A stretch of 64,000 nucleotides of DNA from CBDBKL01 sp965116215 (GCA_965116215.1 OZ220494.1:496001-560000), one strand, 5' to 3'. Counted from the first letter of the stretch, positions 17,274-26,571 are shown. Numbers and translations: made by a program. The notes: generated by a model from the sequence alone, not told the origin.

Positions 17274-18728
17274 TCACTTTATCTTCATTGTAGGAAAAGG
17301 AATAACATCACGAATACTAACCGAATCTGTCAATAACATAATCAGCCGTTCTACACCTAAACCCACACCACCTGTTGGAGGCATTCCTATTTCAAGAGCA
17401 TGAAGAAAATCTTCGTCTAAAGGAGGTAAAAAGTCACCTTGGGCCTGCTCTTTTTTTTGTTGAACTAATCTTTCCCTCTGTTCAATAGGGTCATTAAGTT
17501 CAGAATAGGAATTGCCCAACTCCATACAGGCTATAAAAGGTTCAAATCTCTCCACTAAACCCTTTTTCGCTCTATGGTGTTTTGTCAAAGGTGAACTTTC
17601 AATAGGATGATCCTTTATAAAAACAGGATTCCAAAGGTATTGTTCACAACCCAATTCAAATATTTCTAAAATAATCTCACCACGAGAAGGGGGAGTTTTT
17701 AAAAGCGTGCCGTTCGTCTGAGCACACTCCCAAAGAGTTTCATCAGAGAGTGACGTCACATCAATATTCATATATTTTTGAATAGCTTCATAGACGGAAA
17801 GTCTCTCCCATGGTGGTGTAAAATCAATACTTTTTCCTTGATAGTTGATTTTCATACTTCCAGTCACTTTCTCTGCGACAGTAGAAACTAAATCTTCAAA
17901 CTGCTTCATTTGGTCATTATAATCAGTATAGGCTTCATACCACTCTAACATCGTAAATTCTGGATTATGAGAACGATCAATTCCTTCATTTCTAAAATTA
18001 CGATTTAAATCGTAAACTTTGTCAAAACCCCCAACAATCAATCGTTTCAAATAAAGTTCAGGGCTAATCTTCAAATAGAGTTGCATATCTAAAGTACTAT
18101 GATGTGTTATAAAAGGCTGCGCAAAAGCTCCTCCATAGATAGGTTGTAAAATAGGAATATCTATTTCAATAAAACCTCGATTATCTAAAAAGCATCTAAT
18201 TTCTTTAAAGATTTTATGACGAGTGATAAAAATCTCTCTTATCTCAGGATTCATCACCATATCAAGATGTCTATACCTATATCTTAGCTCGATATCTGTT
18301 AAACCATGAAATTTTTCTGGTAAAACCTCTAAGGACTTACATAAAATCTTAAATACTTTAACTCTTAAACTCAACTCCCCCTTTTTTGTCCTAAAAATAA
18401 AACCCTCTAATCCTACAATATCTCCAATATCTAAATGCTCAAAAGATATATAATCATTTTCAGAAAGATCTTCTTTTTTAAGATATCCTTGAAACTTTCC
18501 TTCCTGATCTTGAAACGTAAAAAATGCGGCCTTTCCCATCGGTCGTTTGGTTAAAACTCTACCGGCCATTTGAATTATTTGATCATTTTGCGTTTTTAAA
18601 TCTTTAAATTTTTCACGAAGCTGTTTGCTAAAGTGGGTAGGGGTAAATGTATAAGGAAAGGGATTAATCCCCTTTCTTTTTAAAGAAAGAAGTTTCTTTT
18701 TTTTTTCTATTTTAAGAGGATTGGTCAT
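17274..18728 (-). CDS. lysS: Lysyl-tRNA synthetase, class II
   Basis: The 484-residue class II enzyme charges tRNA-Lys. An OB-fold anticodon-binding domain (MAGRVLTKRPMGKAAFFTFQ) comes first. The catalytic domain follows with motif 1 (IRCFLDNRGFIEIDIPIL), motif 2 around FRNEGIDRSHNPEFTMLEWY and motif 3 GVGLGVERLIMLLTD, then RDVIPFP near the end. The lysine-type AQPF(I)THH segment is present. Its ATG at 18728 lies inside the end of the aldolase gene (17-base overlap), so the two are translationally coupled. tilS starts three bases after its stop. Confidence 0.95.
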   Translation of the reverse strand: MTNPLKIEKKKKLLSLKRKGINPFPYTFTPTHFSKQLREKFKDLKTQNDQIIQMAGRVLTKRPMGKAAFFTFQDQEGKFQGYLKKEDLSENDYISFEHLDIGDIVGLEGFIFRTKKGELSLRVKVFKILCKSLEVLPEKFHGLTDIELRYRYRHLDMVMNPEIREIFITRHKIFKEIRCFLDNRGFIEIDIPILQPIYGGAFAQPFITHHSTLDMQLYLKISPELYLKRLIVGGFDKVYDLNRNFRNEGIDRSHNPEFTMLEWYEAYTDYNDQMKQFEDLVSTVAEKVTGSMKINYQGKSIDFTPPWERLSVYEAIQKYMNIDVTSLSDETLWECAQTNGTLLKTPPSRGEIILEIFELGCEQYLWNPVFIKDHPIESSPLTKHHRAKKGLVERFEPFIACMELGNSYSELNDPIEQRERLVQQKKEQAQGDFLPPLDEDFLHALEIGMPPTGGVGLGVERLIMLLTDSVSIRDVIPFPTMKIK

Positions 18729-19641
18729 AAACTTCCTTATAAATATCCATAACCTCTTTCAAAAGTTGAACAGCCTCTTTAAAAGGACGTTGAAAAGCAT
18801 TTCTTCCAATAATGCTTCCATATCCTCCACCTTTTGCTATACTTTTAATCTCTTGAATAATTTCTTCTCTACTCTTGGCCTCTCCTCCACTAAAAATAAC
18901 AATACGCTTTCCTTCAAAGCAAGACTGCAGAACATGAGCAACTCTCTGATCCAATGAACGTGTAGGAATAGTCTTATAGATATCATCACGGATTCGACTG
19001 TCGTGAAAACGACTAGACGGTGGTTTAACTTTGATAATATGAGCCCCAAGCTGTGCTGCAATTTGTGCAGCATAAGAGACAACATCTATAGATGTCTCAG
19101 ATTCCTTTGAAAGGCCCTCTCCTCTAGGATAAGACCAACAGATGACAGCCAAACCTGCTTTTTTTGCATCTTCTGCTATCTTTTGAAACTCTTCATACAT
19201 ATGTTTTCGATGAGAACTGCCAGGGTAAATTGTGAAACCAATTGCGGAACAGCCCAATCTAAGGGCCGCATCTATAGAAGACGTCACAGCAGGAATGGGC
19301 CCTGAGGGACTAAAAAGAGAATCTGAATTATTTAATTTTAATATCAGAGGAATTTCACCTGCAAAGGTCTTTGCCCCTGCTTCAAGAAATCCCAAAGGTG
19401 CAGCATAAGCATTACAACCGGCTTCTATAGCTAATTTAAAATGATAATAGGGATCGTAGGCTTCTGTATTTTTTGCAAAGCTCCTTGCAGGACCATGTTC
19501 AAACCCCTGATCTACAGGGAGAATGACAACCTTGCCTGTGCCTCCAAGACGCCCATGATTTAAAATTCTTGCCAAGTGACTTAAAACACCTGGAGAGTCC
19601 GACTCATAGTGACTTAAAATTGTCTTAATATTTGGCGTCAT
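18712..19641 (-). CDS. Class I fructose-bisphosphate aldolase, DhnA/FbaB family
   Basis: This 309-residue protein belongs to the archaeal-type class I aldolases (DeoC/LacD-like, DhnA/FbaB), which split fructose 1,6-bisphosphate through a Schiff-base lysine. Markers are LPVDQGFEHGP at 42-51, CWSYPRGEG, HIIKVKPPSS with the likely Schiff-base Lys at K204, FSGGEAKS and the phosphate loop GGGYGSIIGRNAFQRP. It would supply triose phosphates to the gap-pgk-tpiA cluster that lies divergently about 2.6 kb away. Overlap with lysS implies cotranscription. The SD (AAGG) is modest. A related role in aromatic amino-acid synthesis (ADH synthase) is less likely with this motif set. Confidence 0.88.
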   Translation of the reverse strand: MTPNIKTILSHYESDSPGVLSHLARILNHGRLGGTGKVVILPVDQGFEHGPARSFAKNTEAYDPYYHFKLAIEAGCNAYAAPLGFLEAGAKTFAGEIPLILKLNNSDSLFSPSGPIPAVTSSIDAALRLGCSAIGFTIYPGSSHRKHMYEEFQKIAEDAKKAGLAVICWSYPRGEGLSKESETSIDVVSYAAQIAAQLGAHIIKVKPPSSRFHDSRIRDDIYKTIPTRSLDQRVAHVLQSCFEGKRIVIFSGGEAKSREEIIQEIKSIAKGGGYGSIIGRNAFQRPFKEAVQLLKEVMDIYKEVYDQSS

Positions 19642-19824
19642 TTTAGTACCTTAAAAGGAAGAGTATTAAAAAAATCTTTCTATTTTATCCCACTTCCGTT
19701 CTTAGAATTCTTAGTTTTCAAAAACTTTAATAGAATCCCAGTATGAAATCAAGGTTACTCTGTTTATAAATTTTTTACTTGGAAAAAATAACTTTTCAAG
19801 CTCTAAAAGAGTAAATTGAAGGAT

Positions 19825-19853
19825 AGGAAAAATTATTATTTTAGACTTTTCCT
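19825..19853. promoter_or_regulatory. Inverted repeat upstream of tmk
   Basis: AGGAAAA at 19825-19831 and TTTTCCT at 19847-19853 are perfect 7-base inverted arms 15 bases apart, 42 bases before the tmk start in the divergent fbaB/tmk gap. It could be an operator or just AT-rich chance. No confident -35/-10 pair was identified. Confidence 0.25.
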
Positions 19854-19894
19854 TGATCAGTAAAATAGCGTGACACAATTTTTAACCTAGAAGT

Positions 19895-20527
19895 ATGCTA
19901 ACCCCTATGCGCTTTATAGTTTTCGAAGGTCTAGACGGTTCCGGTAAATCAACTCTGATTCAGGGTATTGCACATAAATTAAAACAGAAGGGCACTCCCT
20001 TTTGCATAACAAGAGAACCTGGTGGAACAAAGTTAGGCGAACAACTTCGTTATTTTTTATTAAAAACAGATGGAGAAATTCCTACACCTCGAGCAGAATT
20101 ACTTCTATATGAAGCCATACGCTCTCAACATGTGGAAACCTTTATTCGCCCTCAATTAAAACAAGGTCTATGGGTTCTCTGCGATCGATTCACAGCCAGT
20201 AGTCTAGCCTTTCAATCCGCCGGTCGAAATCTAAATGAAAAAGACGTCCAATGGCTCAATACATTTGCCACTAATAACTTAATTCCTGATTTAACAATTC
20301 TGTTGAAGCTAAATCCTGAAGAAAGTAAGAAAAGACGTCAAAATCGTAAGGAAGATCGTTTTGAAAAAGAACATCTCTTTTTTCATCAAAAAATTCTAAA
20401 AAGTTATGAGAAACAAGCAGAAAAAAATAAAGACTCATGGTTTATTGTAAACGCAGAATTTTCAAAAGAGATTGTTTTAAATTCTGTTCTCTCCGAGTTC
20501 GAAAGGAGAAAATGGATTCTCTTTTAA
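19895..20527 (+). CDS. tmk: Thymidylate kinase Tmk
   Basis: Tmk phosphorylates dTMP to dTDP for DNA synthesis. The 210-residue protein shows Walker A GLDGSGKST near the N-terminus, the TREPGGTKLGEQLR loop, the DRF motif in VLCDRFTASSLAFQSAGR and a lid region with RRQNRKEDRFE. The start could equally be the fifth codon (19907), where family similarity begins. Neither has a strong SD. It opens a plus-strand run whose next gene, holB, overlaps it by 16 bases. The tmk-holB-tatD order is widespread. The 253-base divergent gap upstream must carry promoters for both directions. Confidence 0.95.
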   Translation: MLTPMRFIVFEGLDGSGKSTLIQGIAHKLKQKGTPFCITREPGGTKLGEQLRYFLLKTDGEIPTPRAELLLYEAIRSQHVETFIRPQLKQGLWVLCDRFTASSLAFQSAGRNLNEKDVQWLNTFATNNLIPDLTILLKLNPEESKKRRQNRKEDRFEKEHLFFHQKILKSYEKQAEKNKDSWFIVNAEFSKEIVLNSVLSEFERRKWILF

Positions 20528-21480
20528 ACAGTATTGTAGGACACTCTCAGATCAAAAAATCTTTTTTAAAGGCTATTTCAGAAAACAGATTAGCAGCAGT
20601 GCATCTCTTTGTAGGACCATCTGGTGTTGGGAAGCGTCTATTAGCTCATGCTCTAGTTCAAGCTCTTGTTTGTAAAGTTAAAAAACAACCTTGTGGAAAG
20701 TGTCCTGAGTGTCAAAGAATTGCTCTTCATCAAAGCGAATCTCTTTTAGAAATCCAAAGTGAAGATCTACAGATAAAAGTTAAACATATTCAAACTGTTC
20801 ACAAATTCACAGCATATAAAAATATCAGTCGTGCTCGAGGGATTATTATTAATGATGCACATAAACTCAATCCTCAAAGTACTAATAAGATTCTAAAACT
20901 TTTAGAAGAACCGCCTAGTCAGACATATTTTTTCTTTGTCACCTCAAACCCAGATTCTATTTTACCCACTCTTCGTTCACGATCTCAAATGACATATTTT
21001 TCTCCACTCAAATTTAATGAATTAAAACAAATTATAAAATTACCCGATTGGATAGTTAAAAGTTGCCAAGGACGACTAGATTTAGCAAATGCCTTAAATG
21101 ATCCTCAAAAAAGTAAAATTCGAAAATCTACTCAAAAACTTATATCACTTCTATTTAGCGATGAACTTTTAAAACCCCTAGAGATATTAAGAGAATATGC
21201 AAAAGATAAAGAGAATGCATTTTTTTTTATTCAAATATGGATGGAATTTTTAAGAGATATTTATGTATTGCCATCTGGAAAATATCTTTACCATAATGAT
21301 GCCATATCAGAAATTAAAAAATTTTTAAAAATTGATAAAAAACAACTAGAAGATTTAGAACTCTTAGCTCTTGAAACAGAAAAATCTCTTCAACAAACGA
21401 CGAACCGTCAATTAGCCTTTGAAAATCTTTGGCTAAAATCTAAAGGTATTATAAGGAGTGATTCTTATGCCTTGGACTGA
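20512..21480 (+). CDS. holB: DNA polymerase III delta' subunit (clamp loader)
   Basis: The clamp-loader delta' subunit helps load the beta sliding clamp. The start at 20512 has an ideal SD (AAAGGAGAAAATG) and overlaps tmk by 16 bases. An upstream in-frame start at 20437 adds nothing family-like. In the 322-residue product a P-loop-like VGPSGVGKR (34-42) and four zinc-ligand cysteines (C54, C61, C64, C67) are present, followed by IINDAHKLNPQSTNKILKLLEEPP and the sensor-1 segment FFFVTSNPDSILPTLRSRSQ. The presence of GKR instead of a degenerate loop suggests it may retain nucleotide binding. Confidence 0.92.
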   Translation: MDSLLNSIVGHSQIKKSFLKAISENRLAAVHLFVGPSGVGKRLLAHALVQALVCKVKKQPCGKCPECQRIALHQSESLLEIQSEDLQIKVKHIQTVHKFTAYKNISRARGIIINDAHKLNPQSTNKILKLLEEPPSQTYFFFVTSNPDSILPTLRSRSQMTYFSPLKFNELKQIIKLPDWIVKSCQGRLDLANALNDPQKSKIRKSTQKLISLLFSDELLKPLEILREYAKDKENAFFFIQIWMEFLRDIYVLPSGKYLYHNDAISEIKKFLKIDKKQLEDLELLALETEKSLQQTTNRQLAFENLWLKSKGIIRSDSYALD

Positions 21481-22243
21481 TGTACACACACATTTTCATA
21501 TGTTGGACATCGATATTGAAACAGCCTTATCTCATGCTCAATTAGCCAAAGTCGAAAGATTTATAAATATAGGAACTTGTCCAGATGATCTTCAAAAAGT
21601 TCTTAGTATGACTAAAAAGTATTATCCAAAAATGACCTGTGCTTTGGGAATCCACCCTCACCATGCCAAGGAATATGATCAAGAGGTTGAAAATTTTATT
21701 AAAAAAACAAGTGCTCATCAAAAAGAAGTTATAGCCATTGGTGAAATAGGGCTTGATTTCTATTATGAACACTCACCTAGATCTATTCAAAATGAAGTGT
21801 TTATAAAGCAAATGCAATTGGCACATGATTTAAAGTTACCTGTAGAAATTCATACCAGAGAAGCTGAATCTGAAACCAAAAAAGTCTTAAAAGAATTTCA
21901 AGGAAAAGTATCGGGTCTCTTGCACTGCTTCACAGGAAGTTATGATCTTGCAAAATATGCCTTAGATATGGGTTTTAATATTTCTATAAGTGGTGTTGTG
22001 ACTTTTAAAAACTCTAATGAGCTTTGCAATACTGTGCAGCGACTACCAAAAGATCGTATCCATATAGAAACTGATGCCCCCTTTTTGGCCCCAGTACCTA
22101 TGAGAGGGAAGAAGAATGAGCCTGCTTTTCTAATACATACAGCGCAGAGGGTAGCAGAACTTTTAAAAATAAACACTAGTGAATTAATGAAACAAACTGA
22201 TCAAAATACAAAACGACTTTTTAAGTTGTTGGTTGATTTTTAA
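21467..22243 (+). CDS. TatD-family metal-dependent deoxyribonuclease
   Basis: TatD-family hydrolases are two-metal TIM-barrel nucleases. The 258-residue protein has all metal-ligand motifs: DVHTHFH at the start, GEIGLDFYYEH, EIHTREAE, LHCFTGS and ETDAPFLAPVP. The start at 21467 has the SD AAGGAG. An in-frame GTG nine bases earlier lies inside that SD and is rejected. It overlaps holB by 14 bases and precedes gap by 44 bases. It is likely a 3'-5' exonuclease of the YcfH subgroup, the one usually linked to tmk-holB. Confidence 0.92.
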   Translation: MPWTDVHTHFHMLDIDIETALSHAQLAKVERFINIGTCPDDLQKVLSMTKKYYPKMTCALGIHPHHAKEYDQEVENFIKKTSAHQKEVIAIGEIGLDFYYEHSPRSIQNEVFIKQMQLAHDLKLPVEIHTREAESETKKVLKEFQGKVSGLLHCFTGSYDLAKYALDMGFNISISGVVTFKNSNELCNTVQRLPKDRIHIETDAPFLAPVPMRGKKNEPAFLIHTAQRVAELLKINTSELMKQTDQNTKRLFKLLVDF

Positions 22244-22287
22244 GTCCTATAAGGCATAATGATGAGCCAAATAAAGGAGTCTTTCTA

Positions 22288-23292
22288 ATGAATCGCCCTA
22301 AAGTTGGTATCAATGGATTGGGTCGCATTGGACGTCTTATTCTTAGATGTGGATGGGATCATTTAAATATCGTAGGAGTCAATGACACATCCACTCCACA
22401 GACAATAGCTCATTTGTTAAAATATGACAGCTCTCATAGAAAATTTCGTGATAATATAAAATATGATGATTCTAATATCTTAATAAATGACCAAAAAATC
22501 CCAGTCTCATCGGAAAAAAATCCCCTACATATACCGTGGAAAAAGTGGGGAGCTGATATCGTTTTAGAGTGTACAGGCGTTTTCAAAGAAAAAGAAGATT
22601 TAGAAAAACATATTATAGCAGGTGCTCAAAAAGTCATCGTTTCTGCACCAGCAAATGGTGTAGATACAGCTTTAGTCTATGGAATAAATCACACAGAATA
22701 TAATTCCAAAAAACACTCAATTATCAGTAATGCCTCATGTACAACAAATTGCTTAGCTCCTATAGCGCATATTCTACATAAAGAATTTGGAATTTTAAAC
22801 GGTATGATGACAACAATCCATAGTTATACAAACGATCAAAAGATTTTAGATGGGAACCACAAAGATCTTAGACGAGCCCGTTCAGCAGCCATATCAATGA
22901 TTCCAACAACAACAGGAGCTGCTCGTAGTATAGGCAATATTCTTCCACAACTTCGTGGTAAAATTGATGGCTTTTCTGTTAGAGTGCCAACTCCTAATGT
23001 CAGTCTTGTCGACTTTGTAGCCTATACTCAAAAAGCAACTACTGTAGATCATGTTAACTCAATATTAACAAAAGCCTCAGAAGGATCATTGAAAGGAATT
23101 CTTGAAGTAGAAAAAACACCACTTGTGAGTATAGACTATATGGGATCATCAGCTAGTGCTACAATTGATTTACTATCTACATTAGTTAGTGGAAAACATT
23201 TAGTCAAAGTTGTTGCTTGGTATGACAATGAAGTAGGTTTCTCTTGCCGTATGGTAGATATGACAAAATATATTGAGGCACAAAGCTCTTGA
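22288..23292 (+). CDS. gap: Glyceraldehyde-3-phosphate dehydrogenase
   Basis: This 334-residue glycolytic enzyme oxidises glyceraldehyde 3-phosphate to 1,3-bisphosphoglycerate using NAD+. It has the Rossmann motif GINGLGRIGRLILR, the active site SNASCTTNCLAP with C151 and the paired histidine in TIHSYTNDQ, plus RAAR-like RRARSAAISMIPTTTGAARS and the C-terminal WYDNEVGFSCRM. NAD specificity is suggested by VNDTSTPQ. The SD AAAGGAG is well placed. The pgk TTG start overlaps its stop by four bases, so gap-pgk-tpiA is one transcriptional unit. Confidence 0.97.
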   Translation: MNRPKVGINGLGRIGRLILRCGWDHLNIVGVNDTSTPQTIAHLLKYDSSHRKFRDNIKYDDSNILINDQKIPVSSEKNPLHIPWKKWGADIVLECTGVFKEKEDLEKHIIAGAQKVIVSAPANGVDTALVYGINHTEYNSKKHSIISNASCTTNCLAPIAHILHKEFGILNGMMTTIHSYTNDQKILDGNHKDLRRARSAAISMIPTTTGAARSIGNILPQLRGKIDGFSVRVPTPNVSLVDFVAYTQKATTVDHVNSILTKASEGSLKGILEVEKTPLVSIDYMGSSASATIDLLSTLVSGKHLVKVVAWYDNEVGFSCRMVDMTKYIEAQSS

Positions 23293-24482
23293 GCCTTATA
23301 GATCTACCCATTCTTGAGGATATAGAATTTAACCAGAAGGTTGTTTTTCTAAGATTAGATCTAAATGTCCCATTAAAAAATGGAAAGATTACGGATAATA
23401 CTCGAATTCAAAAATCTCTTCCTACAATTGAATATCTCTTATCTCAAAAAGTTAAACTCATTATAGGTTCTCATTTAGGAAGACCTAAAACAAAAGAAGA
23501 TCAAAAAAAATTAAGTCTGGAGCCTATTGGACATTTCTTAAGTAAAAAATATGATATCCATCTCATTGAAAACCCTGATTCAAATATCCCAAAAGTTTTA
23601 ATCCCATCTTTAAAAGAAAATAAAATTATATTATTGGAAAATCTACGATTTTTAGAAGGAGAAACGAAAAATTCAGAAACTTTAGCGAAGATTTGGTCTG
23701 ATTATTCTGATATTTATATTAATGATGCCTTTGGCGTTTGCCATAGATCCCACGCTTCTGTTGAAAGTTTACCTAAAATGATGCCCATTAAAGCTGCAGG
23801 TTTTTTAATCTTACAGGAATTAAAGTATTTAAATCATCTTATGACGACTTCAAAGACTCCATATTATATTGTATTAGGTGGTTCAAAAATAAATGATAAA
23901 ATAACTGTTATTGAACATTTAATTGATAAAATTGATGGATTGATTATTGGAGGTGCTATGTCCTATACATTCCTACAAGCACAAGGGGTATCTATAGGAC
24001 GTTCTCTGGTTGATAAAGAAAACATAAACCTTGTGAAAATTCTTATTGAAAGACTTAAAGTACGTGGTAAATCTCTGCACTTACCCAAAGATCATATTGT
24101 TGTTGAACATCCTAAGATATTAAATAATAGAAAAATAACCACTGACAGATCAATTCCTAAAAATTGGATAGGTGTTGATATTGGCCCTAAGACTCAAGAG
24201 TATTTTTCTAATATACTTGCAGATGCAAAAACGGTATTTTGGAATGGTCCAATGGGAATATTTGAAACAGAAGAGCTAGCTCAAGGAACATTATCTATTA
24301 TTAAATCTTTGGCTCAAAGTGGTGGGACTGTTATTGTTGGTGGTGGGGATTCCGCTGCTGCTATTAATACATTTGGTCTATCTTCAAAATTCACTCATAT
24401 CTCTACAGGGGGAGGAGCAAGTCTTGAGTACCTTCAAGGAAAATCTCTTCCTGGCCTAGAAGCATTAAAAAGAAATGGCTAA
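23289..24482 (+). CDS. pgk: Phosphoglycerate kinase
   Basis: A 397-residue phosphoglycerate kinase that makes ATP from 1,3-bisphosphoglycerate. Motifs are FLRLDLNVPLKNGKITDNTRI, SHLGRPK, the nucleotide region VLGGSKINDKI, WNGPMGIFE and GGGDSAAAINTFGL with STGGGASLEYL. The start is TTG, overlapping the gap stop codon (TTGA), with GAGG ten bases before it. No ATG keeps the conserved N-terminus. It overlaps the upstream leader of tpiA. Confidence 0.97.
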   Translation: MSLIDLPILEDIEFNQKVVFLRLDLNVPLKNGKITDNTRIQKSLPTIEYLLSQKVKLIIGSHLGRPKTKEDQKKLSLEPIGHFLSKKYDIHLIENPDSNIPKVLIPSLKENKIILLENLRFLEGETKNSETLAKIWSDYSDIYINDAFGVCHRSHASVESLPKMMPIKAAGFLILQELKYLNHLMTTSKTPYYIVLGGSKINDKITVIEHLIDKIDGLIIGGAMSYTFLQAQGVSIGRSLVDKENINLVKILIERLKVRGKSLHLPKDHIVVEHPKILNNRKITTDRSIPKNWIGVDIGPKTQEYFSNILADAKTVFWNGPMGIFETEELAQGTLSIIKSLAQSGGTVIVGGGDSAAAINTFGLSSKFTHISTGGGASLEYLQGKSLPGLEALKRNG

Positions 24483-24495
24483 TGGGAGATTATAT

Positions 24496-25248
24496 ATGAA
24501 AAGACAATTCTTATTCACAGCAAATTGGAAGATGAATAAAAGCCCAAGAGAGACTGAAAAATTCATAGAAGATTTTTTTGGTCTTATAGATCGAAGATTA
24601 CATAAAAATATTATCTTATTACCCAGTACTATTTGTTTATCTTCTGTCCGAAAGGCACTGAGTGGTTCTCACATGAAATGGGGGGCTCAAAATTCCCATT
24701 TTGAAGAATCAGGTCCATTTACAGGAGAAACCTCTCCTAAAATCTTAGCAGAATATGGAGCAGAGTATGTTCTTGTTGGCCATAGTGAACGTCGTAAATT
24801 ATTTTCTGAAACAGACAAGGCTATTTCAAAAAAAATACACGCTATACAAAAATATTTTATGACACCCCTCCTCTGTATAGGAGAAACAGTAGAAGAAAGG
24901 AAAAGTGGAAAGACTCAAAAGATCTTACTTGAGCAACTAGAAGCAGATTTGACCTATCTTAATGAAGGAAAAAATCTTATTATTGCCTACGAACCCATTT
25001 GGGCTATTGGTACAGGGAGTACGGCTAAGCCAGAATATATTTCTGAAGCACATAAAATCATCAGAGATTATCTAAATACAATTGGTGGAGAACTATTAGC
25101 AGAGCATACACCTATTTTATATGGTGGAAGTATTAAGCCTGAAAATTGTTCAGACATTGCAAAAATAGAAAATGTTGATGGGTTTTTAGTTGGAAGTGCA
25201 TCTCTCAGCCCACAAGAATTCAGTCGTATTATTAAGAACTCTGTATAA
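24496..25248 (+). CDS. tpiA: Triosephosphate isomerase
   Basis: TpiA interconverts dihydroxyacetone phosphate and glyceraldehyde 3-phosphate. The start at 24496 has the SD GGGAG and gives the standard N-terminus with N10 and K12 in TANWKMNKS. An in-frame ATG at 24475 inside pgk is less likely. Catalytic H96 lies in LVGHSERR and E166 in YEPIWAIGTG. The phosphate loop YGGSIKPEN and GFLVGSASL close the barrel. The 250-residue length is normal. It is the third gene of the glycolytic operon and is followed by secG, an order common to many bacteria. Confidence 0.97.
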   Translation: MKRQFLFTANWKMNKSPRETEKFIEDFFGLIDRRLHKNIILLPSTICLSSVRKALSGSHMKWGAQNSHFEESGPFTGETSPKILAEYGAEYVLVGHSERRKLFSETDKAISKKIHAIQKYFMTPLLCIGETVEERKSGKTQKILLEQLEADLTYLNEGKNLIIAYEPIWAIGTGSTAKPEYISEAHKIIRDYLNTIGGELLAEHTPILYGGSIKPENCSDIAKIENVDGFLVGSASLSPQEFSRIIKNSV

Positions 25249-25325
25249 CGCATAGAATAATTTTTATCAAAAGATGGACTTTTCATATGTAGGTTCTGAT
25301 ACTTTCTATTTAGCTTGGAGAACGT

Positions 25326-25637
25326 ATGGAATTTTTAGGTATTCTTCACATTATTATTGCTATTCTATTAATTCTTGTTGTTCTCATGCAGGACGCTAAA
25401 GGTGGAAGTTTAGGAGCTTTTGGTGGAGGATCCAGTTCAAATTCTGTTTTGGGAGCAACAGGTGCCGCAAATGTTCTAACGAAAACAACACGAGTTATTA
25501 TTATAATCTTTGCAATAACATGTATTATGCTTTCAAAGTTAACAGCTACAACCTCAAAAAGTGCCCTTGATACCTTACCTGAAACAACACCTCAAAAAAC
25601 AGAAGCCCCTATTAATGAACAGCCCAAAACTGAATAA
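25326..25637 (+). CDS. secG: Preprotein translocase subunit SecG
   Basis: SecG is the small SecYEG subunit that eases preprotein translocation. The 103-residue protein has two membrane helices (about 4-20 and 53-70) around the conserved loop VVLMQDAKGGSLGAFGGGSS, then a Thr/Pro/Lys-rich tail of about 25 residues. The start has the SD TTGGAG. Position after tpiA is classic. Proteins depending on it are abundant in this window, along with secD, secF and yajC further on. Confidence 0.95.
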   Translation: MEFLGILHIIIAILLILVVLMQDAKGGSLGAFGGGSSSNSVLGATGAANVLTKTTRVIIIIFAITCIMLSKLTATTSKSALDTLPETTPQKTEAPINEQPKTE

Positions 25638-25685
25638 ATGGCCCTTAAAATAGAAAAAAATATCAAAAAAATTGAAAAGTTATTA

Positions 25686-25713
25686 GATAAAGAAAAAAGA
25701 CATTCTCTTTATC
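25686..25713. terminator. Inverted repeat after secG, possible terminator or RNA-end hairpin
   Basis: GATAAAGA at 25686-25693 pairs with TCTTTATC at 25706-25713 around a 12-base loop, 49 bases after the secG stop. There is no clear U-tract after it, so it may be a weak terminator or an mRNA 3'-end stabiliser separating the glycolytic operon from the next gene. Confidence 0.3.
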
Positions 25714-25770
25714 ATTCATAATATATAGATTTGTAAAACTCCTTTTCATTTTAAGGTAGGGACTAATTTG

Positions 25771-26571
25771 ATGAAATCTATAAAGATTATGAGTGCTCTT
25801 ATATTTGCTTTGATTCTTATATTTTTTAACAGAGAAATCTCTCATATCATAAAAAAATATCTCAAAGAAGAAGATTTACGTCCTGTCTTAGGTGTACTGC
25901 AATCATATAAAGGTAGTGTTTATATTAAAGAATCAAAAAGTCTCTCATATAATAAGATAGAAAAGAATTTTAAAATAAAACATTTTGATAAACTTATAAC
26001 TTCAAAAAATTCAAAAGCCACTCTGCATATCTTTCCTAATTTTCAATTAGAAATTTTAGAAAATTCAAACTTAATTTTTGAAAAAAAACAAAACTTCTCA
26101 TTGATAACTTTTTATGAAGGTGAATTTAAAATTTTATCTTCTGGCTCTTCTGGACGACTTATGGTCTCAAAGTCTGGAAAAATTCAAAATATTCAACCCA
26201 AATCCCCAATTGTAGAAAAGTCCAAACAGATCAATATAAATTTACAAAAAAAGAATAATAAATCTAAAATGTCTCTATCAAATGAATACATAAAAAAAAT
26301 ACTTAAAACACGAGAACCTCTTCTTAAAAAATGTTCTACAAAATCTCTTAAGGTCAATCCCATAGAAAAATGGCAGGTTCACTTAAATTTCACAATTCGT
26401 CCAAATGGTCACACATCTTCTGTGCGATTCATTAAAGGTACAATAGCAGATTTAAAACTCCAACAATGTATTATGGACGTTGTCGAACGCACGGTATTTA
26501 AAGCCTTTAAAGGCCATCCTATTATTATTAATTACCCTATAAGTCTTAATTATCTAAAATCATTAAAATAA
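25771..26571 (+). CDS. Membrane-anchored FecR-like protein with AgmX/TonB-like C-terminal domain
   Basis: The 266-residue protein has an N-terminal membrane helix (IMSALIFALILIFF), then a FecR-like beta region (GVLQSYKGSVYIKES, followed by LITSKNSKATLHIFPNFQLEI). The C-terminal ~90 residues resemble the AgmX/PglI-type domain seen in myxobacterial and Bdellovibrio gliding or envelope proteins (WQVHLNFTIRPNGHTSSVRF, QQCIMDVVERTVFKAF). Known homologues with this tail are linked to envelope trafficking. The exact role here is unknown. The start at 25771 (ATG) is preceded by AGGTAGGG. The 3' end overlaps the convergent phosphatase gene by 22 bases. Confidence 0.6.
   Translation: MKSIKIMSALIFALILIFFNREISHIIKKYLKEEDLRPVLGVLQSYKGSVYIKESKSLSYNKIEKNFKIKHFDKLITSKNSKATLHIFPNFQLEILENSNLIFEKKQNFSLITFYEGEFKILSSGSSGRLMVSKSGKIQNIQPKSPIVEKSKQININLQKKNNKSKMSLSNEYIKKILKTREPLLKKCSTKSLKVNPIEKWQVHLNFTIRPNGHTSSVRFIKGTIADLKLQQCIMDVVERTVFKAFKGHPIIINYPISLNYLKSLK

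Noticed and set aside
21458..21466. GTG as the tatD start
   Set aside because: The codon lies inside the SD of the ATG at 21467.
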